Counted from the first letter of the stretch, positions 19,825 through 29,893 are shown. The stretch: DNA of 64,000 nucleotides from Actinomycetota bacterium (GCA_030019215.1 JASEEZ010000004.1:27028-91027); one strand, 5' to 3'. Notes: generated by a model not told the origin, from the letters alone. A program made the numbers and translations.

Positions 19825-21261
19825 ATAGGAAAACTGAAACGTTCCAAGATAATACTATATGTTCTTTGTCTTACTCTCGTTATATTTTTGATGGGCGGTG
19901 TTCTCTATGCTTTTGCTGCTGGCGAGGAGAGCGGGCAGGCCGCGGTCTCCATGGCGAAGTGCACCAAATGTCATGGGGTGCTCGACAAAGTCGCCAAGTG
20001 GTTGGAGAGATACGGCCTGATCTTCAATCATGCCGTTCACTTCGAGAGGAAGTATCGGTGTGAAGCTTGCCACATCGGGGAGGTTCATGAAAAAGGGGTT
20101 ACCAACCGTCCCCCGATGGACATCTGCTACAACTGCCACGGCCTCAGTCACGGGCCCCAAGGTGTGCTCGCTCCCTACGAATGTGGTAAGTGTCACCCAC
20201 CCGAGTTCGATTTGAAGCCCGCTTATCACAAAAAGGAAGGTTTCTTCACGGCTGAGCATGTTAGAAAAGCCAAAGAGAATATGAGGCATTGTTATACCTG
20301 CCACGCTCAGACCTTCTGTGTCGATTGTCACATCGAGAGAAAGGCTCTTCCCGCCTCCCACAAGGCCGCCGATTGGGGCGAAACTCATGGCGAACTCCCG
20401 TTGTTCAATATAAGAGCAGAGTGTTACTACTGTCACGATGATGAGTTCTGCACCAAGTGCCATAAGACGCCCATGCCTCACTCCATCTTCTTCGTCGGGC
20501 AGCATGGGCCGGCGGGAGAAAAGGACAAACCCGACTGTCTCATCTGCCATAAGGTGAAGTTCTGTTCTGATTGCCATCATGAGAAGGGCCTTACCCTGGA
20601 TTTGAAGGTGTGCGGGCGCTGCCACAAGGATTTGAAGACTACCATGGAAAAGAGGACGGCATCGCTCATCTTCCGACACGCACCGCACACTGGCTTTCCG
20701 TGCACCGATTGTCACGATGCCAAGAAGCCGACGGCATCGGTGGTAATGCCCATGCACGGGTGTTACGGCAGTAAATGCCATGGTTTGGTGAAAGCACCCG
20801 GTCCAGGTGAGTGTGCCGTTTGCCATCCGGCCGAATTCAACCTCGTGCCCGGCACCGGTTCTGTCTATGGTGATCACGTGGCTGCCAACTTCCTGCGAAG
20901 GAACCACGCTGACCTAGCCATCAAAGATCTGAGCAAGTGTCAGATGTGCCACCTGCAGAAGTTCTGTGATGACTGTCATGGCACACCGATACCTCACTCG
21001 GCCGAGTTCGGGAAGAAGCACGGGCCAGATGCCAGGCGAATACCGGATAAGTGCAACTACTGTCACCCGGATCCGTCCTTCTGTGCCAAGTGCCACCACA
21101 AGGGTTATGATCCCGCCACTATGGGTGACTTCATAACTCAAGCTCACCCGGCCATGGTCAAAGAGAAGGGCGCCCATCCTTGCTTCGAGTGTCACAGTCC
21201 GACTTTCTGTGCATATTGTCATGTGCGTGGCGTGAAGCCACCCAGCATAAAAGGTCAGTAA
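19825..21261 (+). CDS. Multiheme c-type cytochrome, about 20 heme motifs; start uncertain (ATA 19825, CTG 19834 or ATG 19888)
   Basis: Counted CXXCH plus one CX4CH (CYGSKCH); the signal peptide GKLKRSKIILYVLCLTLVIFLMGGVLYAFA is only complete if the start precedes 19888. Confidence 0.85.
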   Translation: MGKLKRSKIILYVLCLTLVIFLMGGVLYAFAAGEESGQAAVSMAKCTKCHGVLDKVAKWLERYGLIFNHAVHFERKYRCEACHIGEVHEKGVTNRPPMDICYNCHGLSHGPQGVLAPYECGKCHPPEFDLKPAYHKKEGFFTAEHVRKAKENMRHCYTCHAQTFCVDCHIERKALPASHKAADWGETHGELPLFNIRAECYYCHDDEFCTKCHKTPMPHSIFFVGQHGPAGEKDKPDCLICHKVKFCSDCHHEKGLTLDLKVCGRCHKDLKTTMEKRTASLIFRHAPHTGFPCTDCHDAKKPTASVVMPMHGCYGSKCHGLVKAPGPGECAVCHPAEFNLVPGTGSVYGDHVAANFLRRNHADLAIKDLSKCQMCHLQKFCDDCHGTPIPHSAEFGKKHGPDARRIPDKCNYCHPDPSFCAKCHHKGYDPATMGDFITQAHPAMVKEKGAHPCFECHSPTFCAYCHVRGVKPPSIKGQ

Positions 21262-21400
21262 ATTCTCAGGGTGTGATGTTCGGGAACTGAGAGAAAACGG
21301 AGGAGAGTGTGCTTTGAGTTCAGGGCACGCTCTCTTTTACCCCGTGTTTGTGAAAAAAAGAATTTGGTGAAGTGCTTTAGGGCAAGAGAGGAGGTTGTCG

Positions 21401-22273
21401 GTGCCGAAATCGTTTTCAAAAGGGAAACTTGGATCCACTCTCGTAATTTTAGTTTTGCTATTCCCATTGGCGGTGGCTTTACTGACTGGGTGTGAAGTCA
21501 AGCCCGCGGAGGTGGAGAAACCAGCAGAAAAAGTGGAAAAACCGGTGGAAAAGCCAGCCGAGGTTTCGGGGCTCCCACCGATAGAGGAAGGTTTCAAGGA
21601 TTGCACTTACTGTCACGGAAGCATCGATTATGGGCGGGTGAAGGAGAAGGAGTTCGGCAGAAACTTACTCATCTTCACCCATGTTCCTCACATCAACATT
21701 GGGACGAAGTGTTCCGTCTGCCATGAGCTTCCTGTTCACGTTGAGGAAAAGGTGAATCGGCCTCCAATGCACGTTTGCTACAGTGCCGACTGCCACGGGC
21801 TTGCTGCGGCAAAGGTTTCGGGGAAGTGCGAGTTCTGCCATCCCCCCGCATTCAATTTGAAGCCGGGGGCCGGTTCCCAATACGGTGATCACGTGGCTGC
21901 GAATTTTCTCCCCCCCGAGCACGCGAAACTGGCCAAAGCCGAGGCCGGGAAGCATTGTGAGATATGTCATCTGAAGGATTTCTGCCTGGGTTGCCACGGG
22001 ATGGAAATACCCCATCCCAAGAAGTTCAAGGAGACCAACGAGCATGGAAAATTGGCTAAGCAGAATATGGCCGTCTGCACCATGTGCCATCCCGACTACA
22101 ACTGGTGCGAGAAGTGCCATCATAAGGGCTACGATCCTTCCATGGGACCCTGGACGACTCAGGCTCATCCGGTGATAGTTAGGCAACAGGGTGCCGAGGG
22201 CTGCTTCAAGTGCCATGGCCCCTCTTATTCGCCCTTCTGTGCGGACTGTCACGTGAGAATGTTCAGGAAGTAG
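21401..22273 (+). CDS. Multiheme lipoprotein cytochrome c, about 10 heme motifs
   Basis: Lipobox-like VALLTGC; CTYCH, CSVCH, CYSADCH, CEFCH, CEICH, CLGCH, CTMCH, CEKCH, CFKCH, CADCH. Confidence 0.88.
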   Translation: MPKSFSKGKLGSTLVILVLLFPLAVALLTGCEVKPAEVEKPAEKVEKPVEKPAEVSGLPPIEEGFKDCTYCHGSIDYGRVKEKEFGRNLLIFTHVPHINIGTKCSVCHELPVHVEEKVNRPPMHVCYSADCHGLAAAKVSGKCEFCHPPAFNLKPGAGSQYGDHVAANFLPPEHAKLAKAEAGKHCEICHLKDFCLGCHGMEIPHPKKFKETNEHGKLAKQNMAVCTMCHPDYNWCEKCHHKGYDPSMGPWTTQAHPVIVRQQGAEGCFKCHGPSYSPFCADCHVRMFRK

Positions 22274-22282
22274 AAGGTACGG

Positions 22283-22313
22283 AAGGGCCCCCGATTTAAT
22301 CGGGGGCCCTTCT
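22283..22313 (+). terminator. Intrinsic-terminator-like hairpin
   Basis: AAGGGCCCCCGATTTAATCGGGGGCCCTT directly after the cytochrome stop. Confidence 0.75.
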
Positions 22314-22577
22314 TATCGAGATGTTACTTGGACTATTAACGAGTGAGGTTTACACTTTAGACATTCGAGGGAGGGGTAATTGTGTAGAAAACCGTGTCGC
22401 AGTCCCGCCAGAAAAAATCCTTAAGCGTTAGAAAAGTCTGTAGCGGGACGAGACCCGAGCGGCGGCCGGAGCAAACTTTAGTGAAACCTAAAAGTTAAGC
22501 CGACCGCGTGTTTTCGGAGCATTTACCCCGACCATTATGTTAACCCATCTTGTTAATAAGACACGTTACTAATTGAG

Positions 22578-23225
22578 GTGAAGGTGAAGAAACAGCAAAT
22601 TCCACCTACAACAGTTACGCGTCTGCCTATCTATCTTCGATGTCTCTCAAAGCTTTCTCACAGGGGGATACGTATCATCCCCTCTCACGACTTAGCTGAG
22701 CTGGCTGGAACTAGCGCCGCTCAACTTCGAAAGGATCTGTCGTGCTTCGGGGAGTTCGGCACTCGAGGAGTGGGATATGACGTTGATCATCTCTCCCATC
22801 ATTTGTTCAAATTTCTGGGACTGACCCGGGAGCGCAAGGTTGCCATCGTTGGCCTGGGTAAGCTTGGTTCGGCCCTTCTCAGGTACAGTGGGTTTAGGGA
22901 GAAGGGATTTTTGGTGGTGGCCATCTTTGACAGAGATTCCAAGAAAGTCGGCAGGAGAAGAGATGGCCTGGTTGTTTGCGATGTCTCCTCGCTACCCGAG
23001 GAAGTAAAGAGGTTGGGAGGGGTGGATATAGGTATAATTACCACCCCAGCATCGGCGGCCCAGGAGGTGGCCGATAAGCTGGTTTCCGCCGGCGTTAAGG
23101 CGATATTAAACTTTGCTCCCGTCTCTCTGGATGTCCCATCTGATGTATTCCTGCGAGAGGTGGATCTCTCTGTTGAGTTGCAGATACTCTCTTTTTATCT
23201 GGCCAAGGATAGACTTGTCTGCTAA
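22578..23225 (+). CDS. rex: Redox-sensing transcriptional repressor Rex
   Basis: IPPTTVTRLPIYLRCL, SAAQLRKDLSCFGEFGTRGVGYDVDHL, VAIVGLGKLGSALL. Confidence 0.92.
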   Translation: MKVKKQQIPPTTVTRLPIYLRCLSKLSHRGIRIIPSHDLAELAGTSAAQLRKDLSCFGEFGTRGVGYDVDHLSHHLFKFLGLTRERKVAIVGLGKLGSALLRYSGFREKGFLVVAIFDRDSKKVGRRRDGLVVCDVSSLPEEVKRLGGVDIGIITTPASAAQEVADKLVSAGVKAILNFAPVSLDVPSDVFLREVDLSVELQILSFYLAKDRLVC

Positions 23226-23247
23226 GATACAAGCTCTCTGGTTTAAC

Positions 23248-25476
23248 ATGAAAATCAAGAGGAAATCGGTTCTTCTGGCCTTCAGCCTCCTTTTGACTAT
23301 TTTTTTTCTGTTTCTCTTCCTTGAGATTCAGCCTGCTTGTGCTGTCCGAGCGCCCGTTGGTGCCGAATGGTTATACGGCGTCCGGGGGCGCGCCTACTCT
23401 TCCCCGATGGCCGATAACGCTATGGTTTACGTGGGCTCCGACGAGGGTAAGCTTTACGTCCTGAAGGGATCCACAGGGGTTTTGAAGTGGTCTCACGATA
23501 CCGAACAGAAGGTTCGCTGCTGCCCCCTGGTTCACAAAGGGGTGGTCTATTTGAGCCTGAACAATGGGAATCTCTTTGCCCTCAACGCTTTTAGCGGCGA
23601 ACCGATCTGGGCTTATGATGTGGCCACCGAGGAACATCTTCCAACCCAAGTTGGTTATTTCTTCGTTTCTTCCCCCGTTGTTCTGGACGATCTGGTGGTT
23701 CATAGCGCTCTCGATGGCAAGATCATTGCCTTCGATACTGAGAATGGTCGGGTGATTTGGATTTACAACACCGGCACATCCTTTGCCTCTCCGCCGGGAA
23801 GCGGGGAAAATCTGGTGTACTTTAGCTCCATTGATGGAGAACTGCACGCTGTGAACCTAAACGGAAAACTTGAGTGGAGTTACGAGGGAATGTTTGGTTG
23901 CGACTACGCCCCGGCTGTGACCGATGAGATGGTTTTTCACGGCTCGGAAGATGGCAACATATATGCCCTCGATGCTCGAAGCGGGGATACTGTTTGGAAG
24001 CGCGGAGGTTTGGAGATCGCCAAAGGTATAATGGCGGTCAAAGATTTGGTCTATTTCACCTCACACAATGGTAATCTTTATGCTTTGGATTCAAAGGATG
24101 GCAGTTTGAGGTGGCGGTTTGATACCGAGGGACCTTACCTCTCTTTGCCAAGGGTATTCAATGGGGTTCTTTATCTGGGCTCCAGCGATGGTCGCTTGTA
24201 TGCGTTGGATGCCAAGACGGGCGATCTAAATTGGGTTTACGACACGGAAGGTTACTTTGTGACCTCAGTGGCGGCGGAGGGAAAGATGCTCTATGTGGGG
24301 GCCAGCTTAAGAAGGGGCCCATCCTGGTTCATAAATTTAATCGGTTTCAAGAAGGGGAGTTATCTGGGGACGAGAATCTGGGTCAGGAGTGGCAAGCAGG
24401 ATCTTTTCTCTACAAAGCTGATGGACTACCTGACGGGGACGGCTCGGGGCACCCTTCGCGCCAGCGTTTCGGATGAGGCATTCCGGATGGTCTTTTATCC
24501 TTTCGGTCTCCCTCTTAACGGTGTCGAGGAGGTGGCCGGCAAAATCGGGTCTTTGGGTCTTCTCCGGGGATACGTCAAAGATTTTATGCCCTCGCTAGCT
24601 ACTTGTTGCTTTCTTTTCTCTCTGGTTCTTTCCTCTCAAATAGTGGGAGCTAGCTTTTCTTTCATCCTCCTTTTTGGTGGCCTTCTGGTTTTGGTGGCCG
24701 GTCTTTATCCCCTTGAAAAGGTACCGTTTCTGGCCGGGACCATCGCTGAAGGTGAGAAGAGAAAGGTTTTAAAGAAGACACTCGTTTTGACCCTAAAGAA
24801 CTATCCCTTGATCTTTGTAAATCTTGTCATCATCGGTTTTTGTCTTCTCTTCTCCTGGGCGGCGAGTGAGTATCATTACGATGTGCGCACTGTTGCTCTG
24901 CTTTTCCTGGTCGTGCCGGTGGGCTGGATTCTGGTCATTCTGGTTGGCAGCTTGATTCGATGTTGGTGCCTTTCTCTTATTGTTCAAGAGGGGGAGAGAT
25001 TTTGGAGCCGCTTGAGGGGAGCGATTGCCAGGACGGGGAAGCATTTCCCACGACTGGTAGCTGTTTCGGTCTGTCACATCTTTTTGGTGTGTCTTGCCTC
25101 CTTCTTGCTCGGTTTCGGGAAGTTGACAAACTCTTATCTTCTGATAATTCCTGCTTTCCTTGCGAGCTTGTTGCTCGTCCTGATATCCTTTGCCGATGCC
25201 TGCGTTGTTTTTAGGGGAAGCGGCGTCTTTAAATCCCTCTATCTAAGCGCGATATTCTGTCTGCGTAATTTTCACCGTGTGGTGGTCTATGTGTTTTTCC
25301 TTGGGGTTGTTCTTTTGTTCTGTTCTTACCTTCCTCTGGTCTTGAGTGGGTTTCCCTTCGGGGGACCGATCGCACTGGCGGTTATGGTTTCAGTTCTCTC
25401 CGTTCCCCTGACTCATTTACACGGAGCTTTCTTTATTGGCTTGAGCTCGGTTAAAAAGGAGGAGAAGAAGGGTTAA
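23248..25476 (+). CDS. PQQ/WD40-like beta-propeller protein with C-terminal multi-TM domain
   Basis: Repeated VYVGSDEGKLYVL, VVYLSLNNGNLFALNAFSGEPIWAYD, FHGSEDGNIYALDARSGDTVWK; then several TM segments. Confidence 0.85.
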   Translation: MKIKRKSVLLAFSLLLTIFFLFLFLEIQPACAVRAPVGAEWLYGVRGRAYSSPMADNAMVYVGSDEGKLYVLKGSTGVLKWSHDTEQKVRCCPLVHKGVVYLSLNNGNLFALNAFSGEPIWAYDVATEEHLPTQVGYFFVSSPVVLDDLVVHSALDGKIIAFDTENGRVIWIYNTGTSFASPPGSGENLVYFSSIDGELHAVNLNGKLEWSYEGMFGCDYAPAVTDEMVFHGSEDGNIYALDARSGDTVWKRGGLEIAKGIMAVKDLVYFTSHNGNLYALDSKDGSLRWRFDTEGPYLSLPRVFNGVLYLGSSDGRLYALDAKTGDLNWVYDTEGYFVTSVAAEGKMLYVGASLRRGPSWFINLIGFKKGSYLGTRIWVRSGKQDLFSTKLMDYLTGTARGTLRASVSDEAFRMVFYPFGLPLNGVEEVAGKIGSLGLLRGYVKDFMPSLATCCFLFSLVLSSQIVGASFSFILLFGGLLVLVAGLYPLEKVPFLAGTIAEGEKRKVLKKTLVLTLKNYPLIFVNLVIIGFCLLFSWAASEYHYDVRTVALLFLVVPVGWILVILVGSLIRCWCLSLIVQEGERFWSRLRGAIARTGKHFPRLVAVSVCHIFLVCLASFLLGFGKLTNSYLLIIPAFLASLLLVLISFADACVVFRGSGVFKSLYLSAIFCLRNFHRVVVYVFFLGVVLLFCSYLPLVLSGFPFGGPIALAVMVSVLSVPLTHLHGAFFIGLSSVKKEEKKG

Positions 25477-25480
25477 AGGA

Positions 25481-27556
25481 ATGGGCTGGATTGCTCGGAT
25501 CTTCGATGAGGCGATTTTTTGGGGGCTGGCGATATTCGCCTTCCTTTACCCTCTTTTGGTCAATCCCTTCTTTGCGCCCGTCTTTGGGCTGATCAAGCTC
25601 ACCTTCTTGAGGGTTGTGGTTATCTTTCTTCTTTTTGCCTGGTCATCAAGGGCACTCGCCGAGGGCGAGTTAAGACTCGTTCGTTCCCCCCTCAACTTGC
25701 CCATTCTGGTTTTTTTGGGGGCCGCTTTCCTGGCTGCGATTTTTTCCATCCATCCATTGACCGCTTTCTTCGGGGAATACAGCCGGTGGGAAGGGTTCTT
25801 CACTCTTCTTTGTTACCTTATTTTGACCGTGGTTGCGATGAACTTTGTTCGGGATGAAGGTCGGTTGCACTCGATCTTGCTGTTCTTGTTTGCCGCTGCC
25901 TCTCTGGTTTCGATCATCGGCATCATCGAACACTACTGGGCGAATGTTGTACTCCTGGTGGCCAAGGTCTATTGTCCGGCTGGATTCGGGAAGCAAACTG
26001 CCTTTGAAAAAGCCCGTTCCTTTGCCACCTTCGGAAATCCGCTGTATCTGGCGGCCTATCTCTCTCTCATATTTCCCTTGGCGGCAACCATTTTCCTGAG
26101 GGGGAACTGTCCTCCAAAGCTCCGGCGGATTCTGCTCCCCACCCTGGTTCTGACCTTTCCTTGCCTGCTCTTTACCTATGGTCGGGCTGCCTGGATTGGT
26201 GTCTTCGTCTCTTTCTTGTTTATTTTCGCTCTCAGTTTTCGAGCAGTTTTGAGGGGCAAGAAAAGGGCCCTTGTTTTCTGTGTCGTCGCACTCCTTTGTC
26301 TCGCCGTCCTTTCGATCCCCGGAAGATATGGTGGTTACACCCTCGTCAGGCGAGTGGTCTCCATAGTTCAATACGAAAGTGCCCTCGCCCGTTTTCAGAT
26401 GTGGCGTCAAACGTTGCCCTTGGTTATGGACCGGCCAATTCTGGGTTCGGGACCGGACACCTACAAGCTGGTCTTTCCGCGGTATAAGCCGGTTGGTTGG
26501 GTGACCGTCTTTCATCAACCTCTTCTGGACAAGGCTCATAACGAGTTGCTTCAGATGGCGGCGACCACGGGATTTTTGGGCCTCCTATCGTATCTGTGGC
26601 TGCTTATCGTTTTTCTCTGGGTTGGAATTCGGGGAATGAAGGGAGCCGAGGAACGTAAATTTATACGTTCCGAGGATGGTTATTCAAAAACCTTGCTTGT
26701 GGGGATCCTTGCGGGGGCTCTGGCCTACCTTGTTCAGATACAATTCAACTTCAGCCAGCTTTCATCCGCTCCCATCTTTTGGCTGATGGTGGGTCTGGCT
26801 GTTGCCATTGGAGGATTTGAGAGACCGACCGGCAAAATCTCTTTAAATCTCGGGGGTCTCTCCGAGAGGACAAGATTAATCATCTTGGGGTTTTTGGCGG
26901 TTCTTTGCATATTTTTGATCGCCGGTTGTTTTAGACTTCTTCTCGCTGATATCCACTTCAATGAGGCCTTAGTCTACCAGCGTGAAGGGAATCTGGATCT
27001 GGCGATAGAGAAAAATCGAAGCGCCGCTGATCTCAATCCTTGGGAGGAGTTGTACTGGCTATCGCTGGGAAAAGCTTATGCCAGGAAGAGTTTTTCCTAC
27101 GAGGATGCTCTCTACGGGAAGTTATTTTTTGAATCGGCCGAGACGACGCTCAAGAAAGCTCAGGTGCTCAACCCCTTAGAGGAAAGCGTTCATTTCGCCA
27201 TAGGTGATGTTTATTTTGAAGGAGGAAAGAGGTTTGGTGACACCTTTTTCTTCGAGGAAGCGGCGGGTGCTTTTAGAGAGGGGCTTAAACTCAATCCGAC
27301 CTCAGCTGAGGGGCACTTTCGTCTGGGCCTCGTCTATGCCCATCTTGCTCAGTATGAACAGGCCGTCTCGGAATGGAATGAGGTAATAGCCCTGGGTTTA
27401 GCTGATGCCAATACCCATTTCAATTTGGGATGGGTCTATGAAAGACAAAATGAAAGCCAACGAGCTAGGGAGGCCTACGAGAAAGCTCTCGAGTTGGACC
27501 CCGCACTTCTGAATGCCAAGAAAGCCTTAAAGCGTTTGAGCGAAAAAGACGATTAG
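25481..27556 (+). CDS. O-antigen ligase-like/TPR membrane protein
   Basis: FFGEYSRWEGFFTLLCY, TYGRAAWIGVF, ILGSGPDTYKLVFPRY; C-terminal TPRs. Confidence 0.75.
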   Translation: MGWIARIFDEAIFWGLAIFAFLYPLLVNPFFAPVFGLIKLTFLRVVVIFLLFAWSSRALAEGELRLVRSPLNLPILVFLGAAFLAAIFSIHPLTAFFGEYSRWEGFFTLLCYLILTVVAMNFVRDEGRLHSILLFLFAAASLVSIIGIIEHYWANVVLLVAKVYCPAGFGKQTAFEKARSFATFGNPLYLAAYLSLIFPLAATIFLRGNCPPKLRRILLPTLVLTFPCLLFTYGRAAWIGVFVSFLFIFALSFRAVLRGKKRALVFCVVALLCLAVLSIPGRYGGYTLVRRVVSIVQYESALARFQMWRQTLPLVMDRPILGSGPDTYKLVFPRYKPVGWVTVFHQPLLDKAHNELLQMAATTGFLGLLSYLWLLIVFLWVGIRGMKGAEERKFIRSEDGYSKTLLVGILAGALAYLVQIQFNFSQLSSAPIFWLMVGLAVAIGGFERPTGKISLNLGGLSERTRLIILGFLAVLCIFLIAGCFRLLLADIHFNEALVYQREGNLDLAIEKNRSAADLNPWEELYWLSLGKAYARKSFSYEDALYGKLFFESAETTLKKAQVLNPLEESVHFAIGDVYFEGGKRFGDTFFFEEAAGAFREGLKLNPTSAEGHFRLGLVYAHLAQYEQAVSEWNEVIALGLADANTHFNLGWVYERQNESQRAREAYEKALELDPALLNAKKALKRLSEKDD

Positions 27557-27574
27557 AATAGAGGGGAATTTAAG

Positions 27575-28213
27575 ATGAGTGCAGAGGGGCGAAAAGGAAC
27601 CGATAGGGTTAGTCCCTGGCTTGTGGGAGTAGTCTTCATTCTTTTGGTGGCCATCTTTGTGGTGGGGTTTCTCCTCATCAGAAGGGCCTTTTTTGAGCCA
27701 AAGGTTCCCCAAAGTCTTCTTGAACGCGATCTCATTTACTACCAGGGGCAAGTGAGAGCGAATCCCGAGGATTCGAATGCTCACGCCAATCTGGGCTACC
27801 TCTATTTTCAGAAGGGCAACAGCGGAAAGGCACGCGAGGAGCTTAAAGTGGCTATCAAGCTGAATCCCCGATCGGATATGGCTCATTACTACCTGGCTTT
27901 GGTCTTGGAAAAGGATGGCGAGTTGGAAGAAGCCATTAAAGAGTTGGAGACCACTGTCAAGCTCAGGCCCAGGCACGAGTACGCCTATTTTTTGATGGGA
28001 GAGATCTACATGAAGCAAGAAAGGTACGAACGCGCAATTGAGATGTTCGAAAAGTGCCTGGAGGTCAATCCCACCCTGGCCGATGCCCATTACAACCTGG
28101 GCTTGATTTACGAGAAACAAGGAAAGAAAGATTTGGCAAGAAAAAAATACCAGGAGGCGCTCAAATATATTCCCGACTACCTTGAGGCCAAAGAGGCCCT
28201 GAGGCGTCTGTAA
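27575..28213 (+). CDS. TPR-repeat membrane-anchored protein
   Basis: N-terminal TM; SNAHANLGYLYFQKGNSGKAREELKVAIKLNP repeats. Confidence 0.8.
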   Translation: MSAEGRKGTDRVSPWLVGVVFILLVAIFVVGFLLIRRAFFEPKVPQSLLERDLIYYQGQVRANPEDSNAHANLGYLYFQKGNSGKAREELKVAIKLNPRSDMAHYYLALVLEKDGELEEAIKELETTVKLRPRHEYAYFLMGEIYMKQERYERAIEMFEKCLEVNPTLADAHYNLGLIYEKQGKKDLARKKYQEALKYIPDYLEAKEALRRL

Positions 28214-28225
28214 AGGGAGCTTTTT

Positions 28226-29449
28226 ATGGGTGAGGAGAAAGAGAAGGGGCGCTCAATCTGGAGGGATTTAACCCGCCGTCAATGGCTCATCCTGGGAACA
28301 ATAGCTTTTCTACTCGTGGTTTTAATCGTCCTTCTGTGGTTTCTCTTGAGGGAGAGGCCTAGGATAGTTAAACCCTTCCGTGCCTATCAATGTCTGGCCT
28401 GTCATCGATTGGAAAAGGGGAAGTATGTCCATTCCCCCTACGGCAATGTCTACTGTACGAGCTGCCACACTCCCCACAAATTGGGGGAAAAATCGAAGCT
28501 CGTGGTTCCCCTTAAGGAACTCTGTCTCTCCTGTCATCCGGGCATCGGGAAGCAGCTCAATTTGAGCTTCGTCCACGATCCGGTGGGCAAGGGAAACTGC
28601 CTGGACTGCCACGAACCCCACGTCGCCGATTATCAGTATCTTTTGAAGAAATCATCGAAGGATCTGTGTGTGGCTTGCCACAGGTTTGTAAAAGAGTTCA
28701 CCATGGCCGACACTCACCTTCCCTTTCTCAACAGGCAGTGTCTCAGCTGTCATGTGGCTCATGGTTCGGAGGAAGATCATGGCCTAATAAAGGGCCAGAA
28801 GATTCTCTGCATCATTTGTCATCGGGAGGTAGGTCGGGTAATTCAACGTCCCTACCCGCATGACCCGGTTGATGGGGGAAGATGTACCGACTGCCATGGC
28901 CCGCACGCCACGGACTTCGCTCGCCAGCTCTACGCACCGAAGACCGAGTTTTGCTTTCTGTGCCATCGAGAGATCTCCCCTTACTTTGACAAGATATCTC
29001 ATCATCCCTTAAATGAGGATTTCTACTGTGCCGACTGTCACGATCCTCACGCCGGGCTTTATCGGTATCTGTTGCCCGAGGAGGGAAACGTTTTTTGCTA
29101 TCTTTGCCACGAGGCTATAGGGCGAACCTATCCGGACTGCGCCCACAACTTCGTGAGCTGGACGAAGGGTAAGGGGCTCTGCCTTAACTGCCACGAAGTG
29201 CACGGTTCTGACTACCCGCCCTTACTCGTCAATGAGTCCGTGGCTCTTTGCAAGAGTTGCCATCTCACCGTTCCTCATGACCGGGTGGATCATCCTTATG
29301 GGCCTCTGTTCATAGATGAACTGAAGGGCACCACCCTTACTTGCACCAGTACCTGTCATGATCCGCATGGAACCGGTCTTCTGGCCATGCTCACCAGTTT
29401 GCCCGATGGGCTTTGCTTAAGGTGTCATCCCGCAAGTGAGTTGCCGTAA
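28226..29449 (+). CDS. Multiheme cytochrome, doubled-CXXCH type with N-terminal TM
   Basis: About 15 heme motifs, recurring CXXCHDPH/CXXCHEPH. Confidence 0.85.
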   Translation: MGEEKEKGRSIWRDLTRRQWLILGTIAFLLVVLIVLLWFLLRERPRIVKPFRAYQCLACHRLEKGKYVHSPYGNVYCTSCHTPHKLGEKSKLVVPLKELCLSCHPGIGKQLNLSFVHDPVGKGNCLDCHEPHVADYQYLLKKSSKDLCVACHRFVKEFTMADTHLPFLNRQCLSCHVAHGSEEDHGLIKGQKILCIICHREVGRVIQRPYPHDPVDGGRCTDCHGPHATDFARQLYAPKTEFCFLCHREISPYFDKISHHPLNEDFYCADCHDPHAGLYRYLLPEEGNVFCYLCHEAIGRTYPDCAHNFVSWTKGKGLCLNCHEVHGSDYPPLLVNESVALCKSCHLTVPHDRVDHPYGPLFIDELKGTTLTCTSTCHDPHGTGLLAMLTSLPDGLCLRCHPASELP

Positions 29450-29520
29450 GGTGGCAGATGGCAGATAGCAGATGGCTGATGGCAGATGGCTTATGGCAGA
29501 TGGCAGATGGCAGATGGCGT
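29450..29520 (+). repeat. Heptad array (GGCAGAT)n
   Basis: ggcagatggcagatagcagatggctgatggcagatggcttatggcagatggcagatggcagatggc. Confidence 0.85.
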
Positions 29521-29536
29521 GCGAGGAGGAGATTGA

Positions 29537-29893
29537 GCGGCATTTAGATTTGAGAGTTTAGAGATTTGGCATTTAGCGATCAAATATGCAGGCAAAGTTT
29601 ACGAAATTACGGAATTATTCCCGCAAACAGAAATCTTTGGGCTCACTCAGCAGATTAGACGAGCTGCGGTTTCGGTATCTCTTAATATTGCTGAGGGAGC
29701 TGGCCGAGATAGCGATAAAGACTTTAAACGTTTCTTAGGCATAGCCAATAGCTCCATATTTGAAGTTGTTTCAGGATTTGCGGTAGCTTTAGATAGAGGA
29801 TATGTTACCGAAAGTAGCAATCAGGAAATTTATAGTGCCTCAGAAGTTCTCGCCAAGAAAATTAACTCTTTTAAAAGCACTTTAAGCAATTAA
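29537..29893 (+). pseudogene. Four-helix-bundle (S23/23S-IVP-like) protein lacking a canonical start
   Basis: Frame from TGA 29534 to TAA 29891: RFESLEIWHLAIKYAGKVYEITELFPQTEIFGLTQQIRRAAVSVSLNIAEGAGRDSDKDFKRFLGIANSSIFEVVSGF...; no ATG/GTG/TTG before the conserved N-terminus. Confidence 0.65.

Noticed and set aside
19855-20907. 350-aa minus-strand ORF opposite the 20-heme cytochrome, and similar ORFs opposite other cytochromes
   Set aside because: Mirror frames of repetitive CXXCH coding sequence; no RBS or domain.
25670-26539. 289-aa minus-strand ORF opposite the O-antigen-ligase gene
   Set aside because: Low-complexity, highly charged shadow ORF of a hydrophobic coding sequence.
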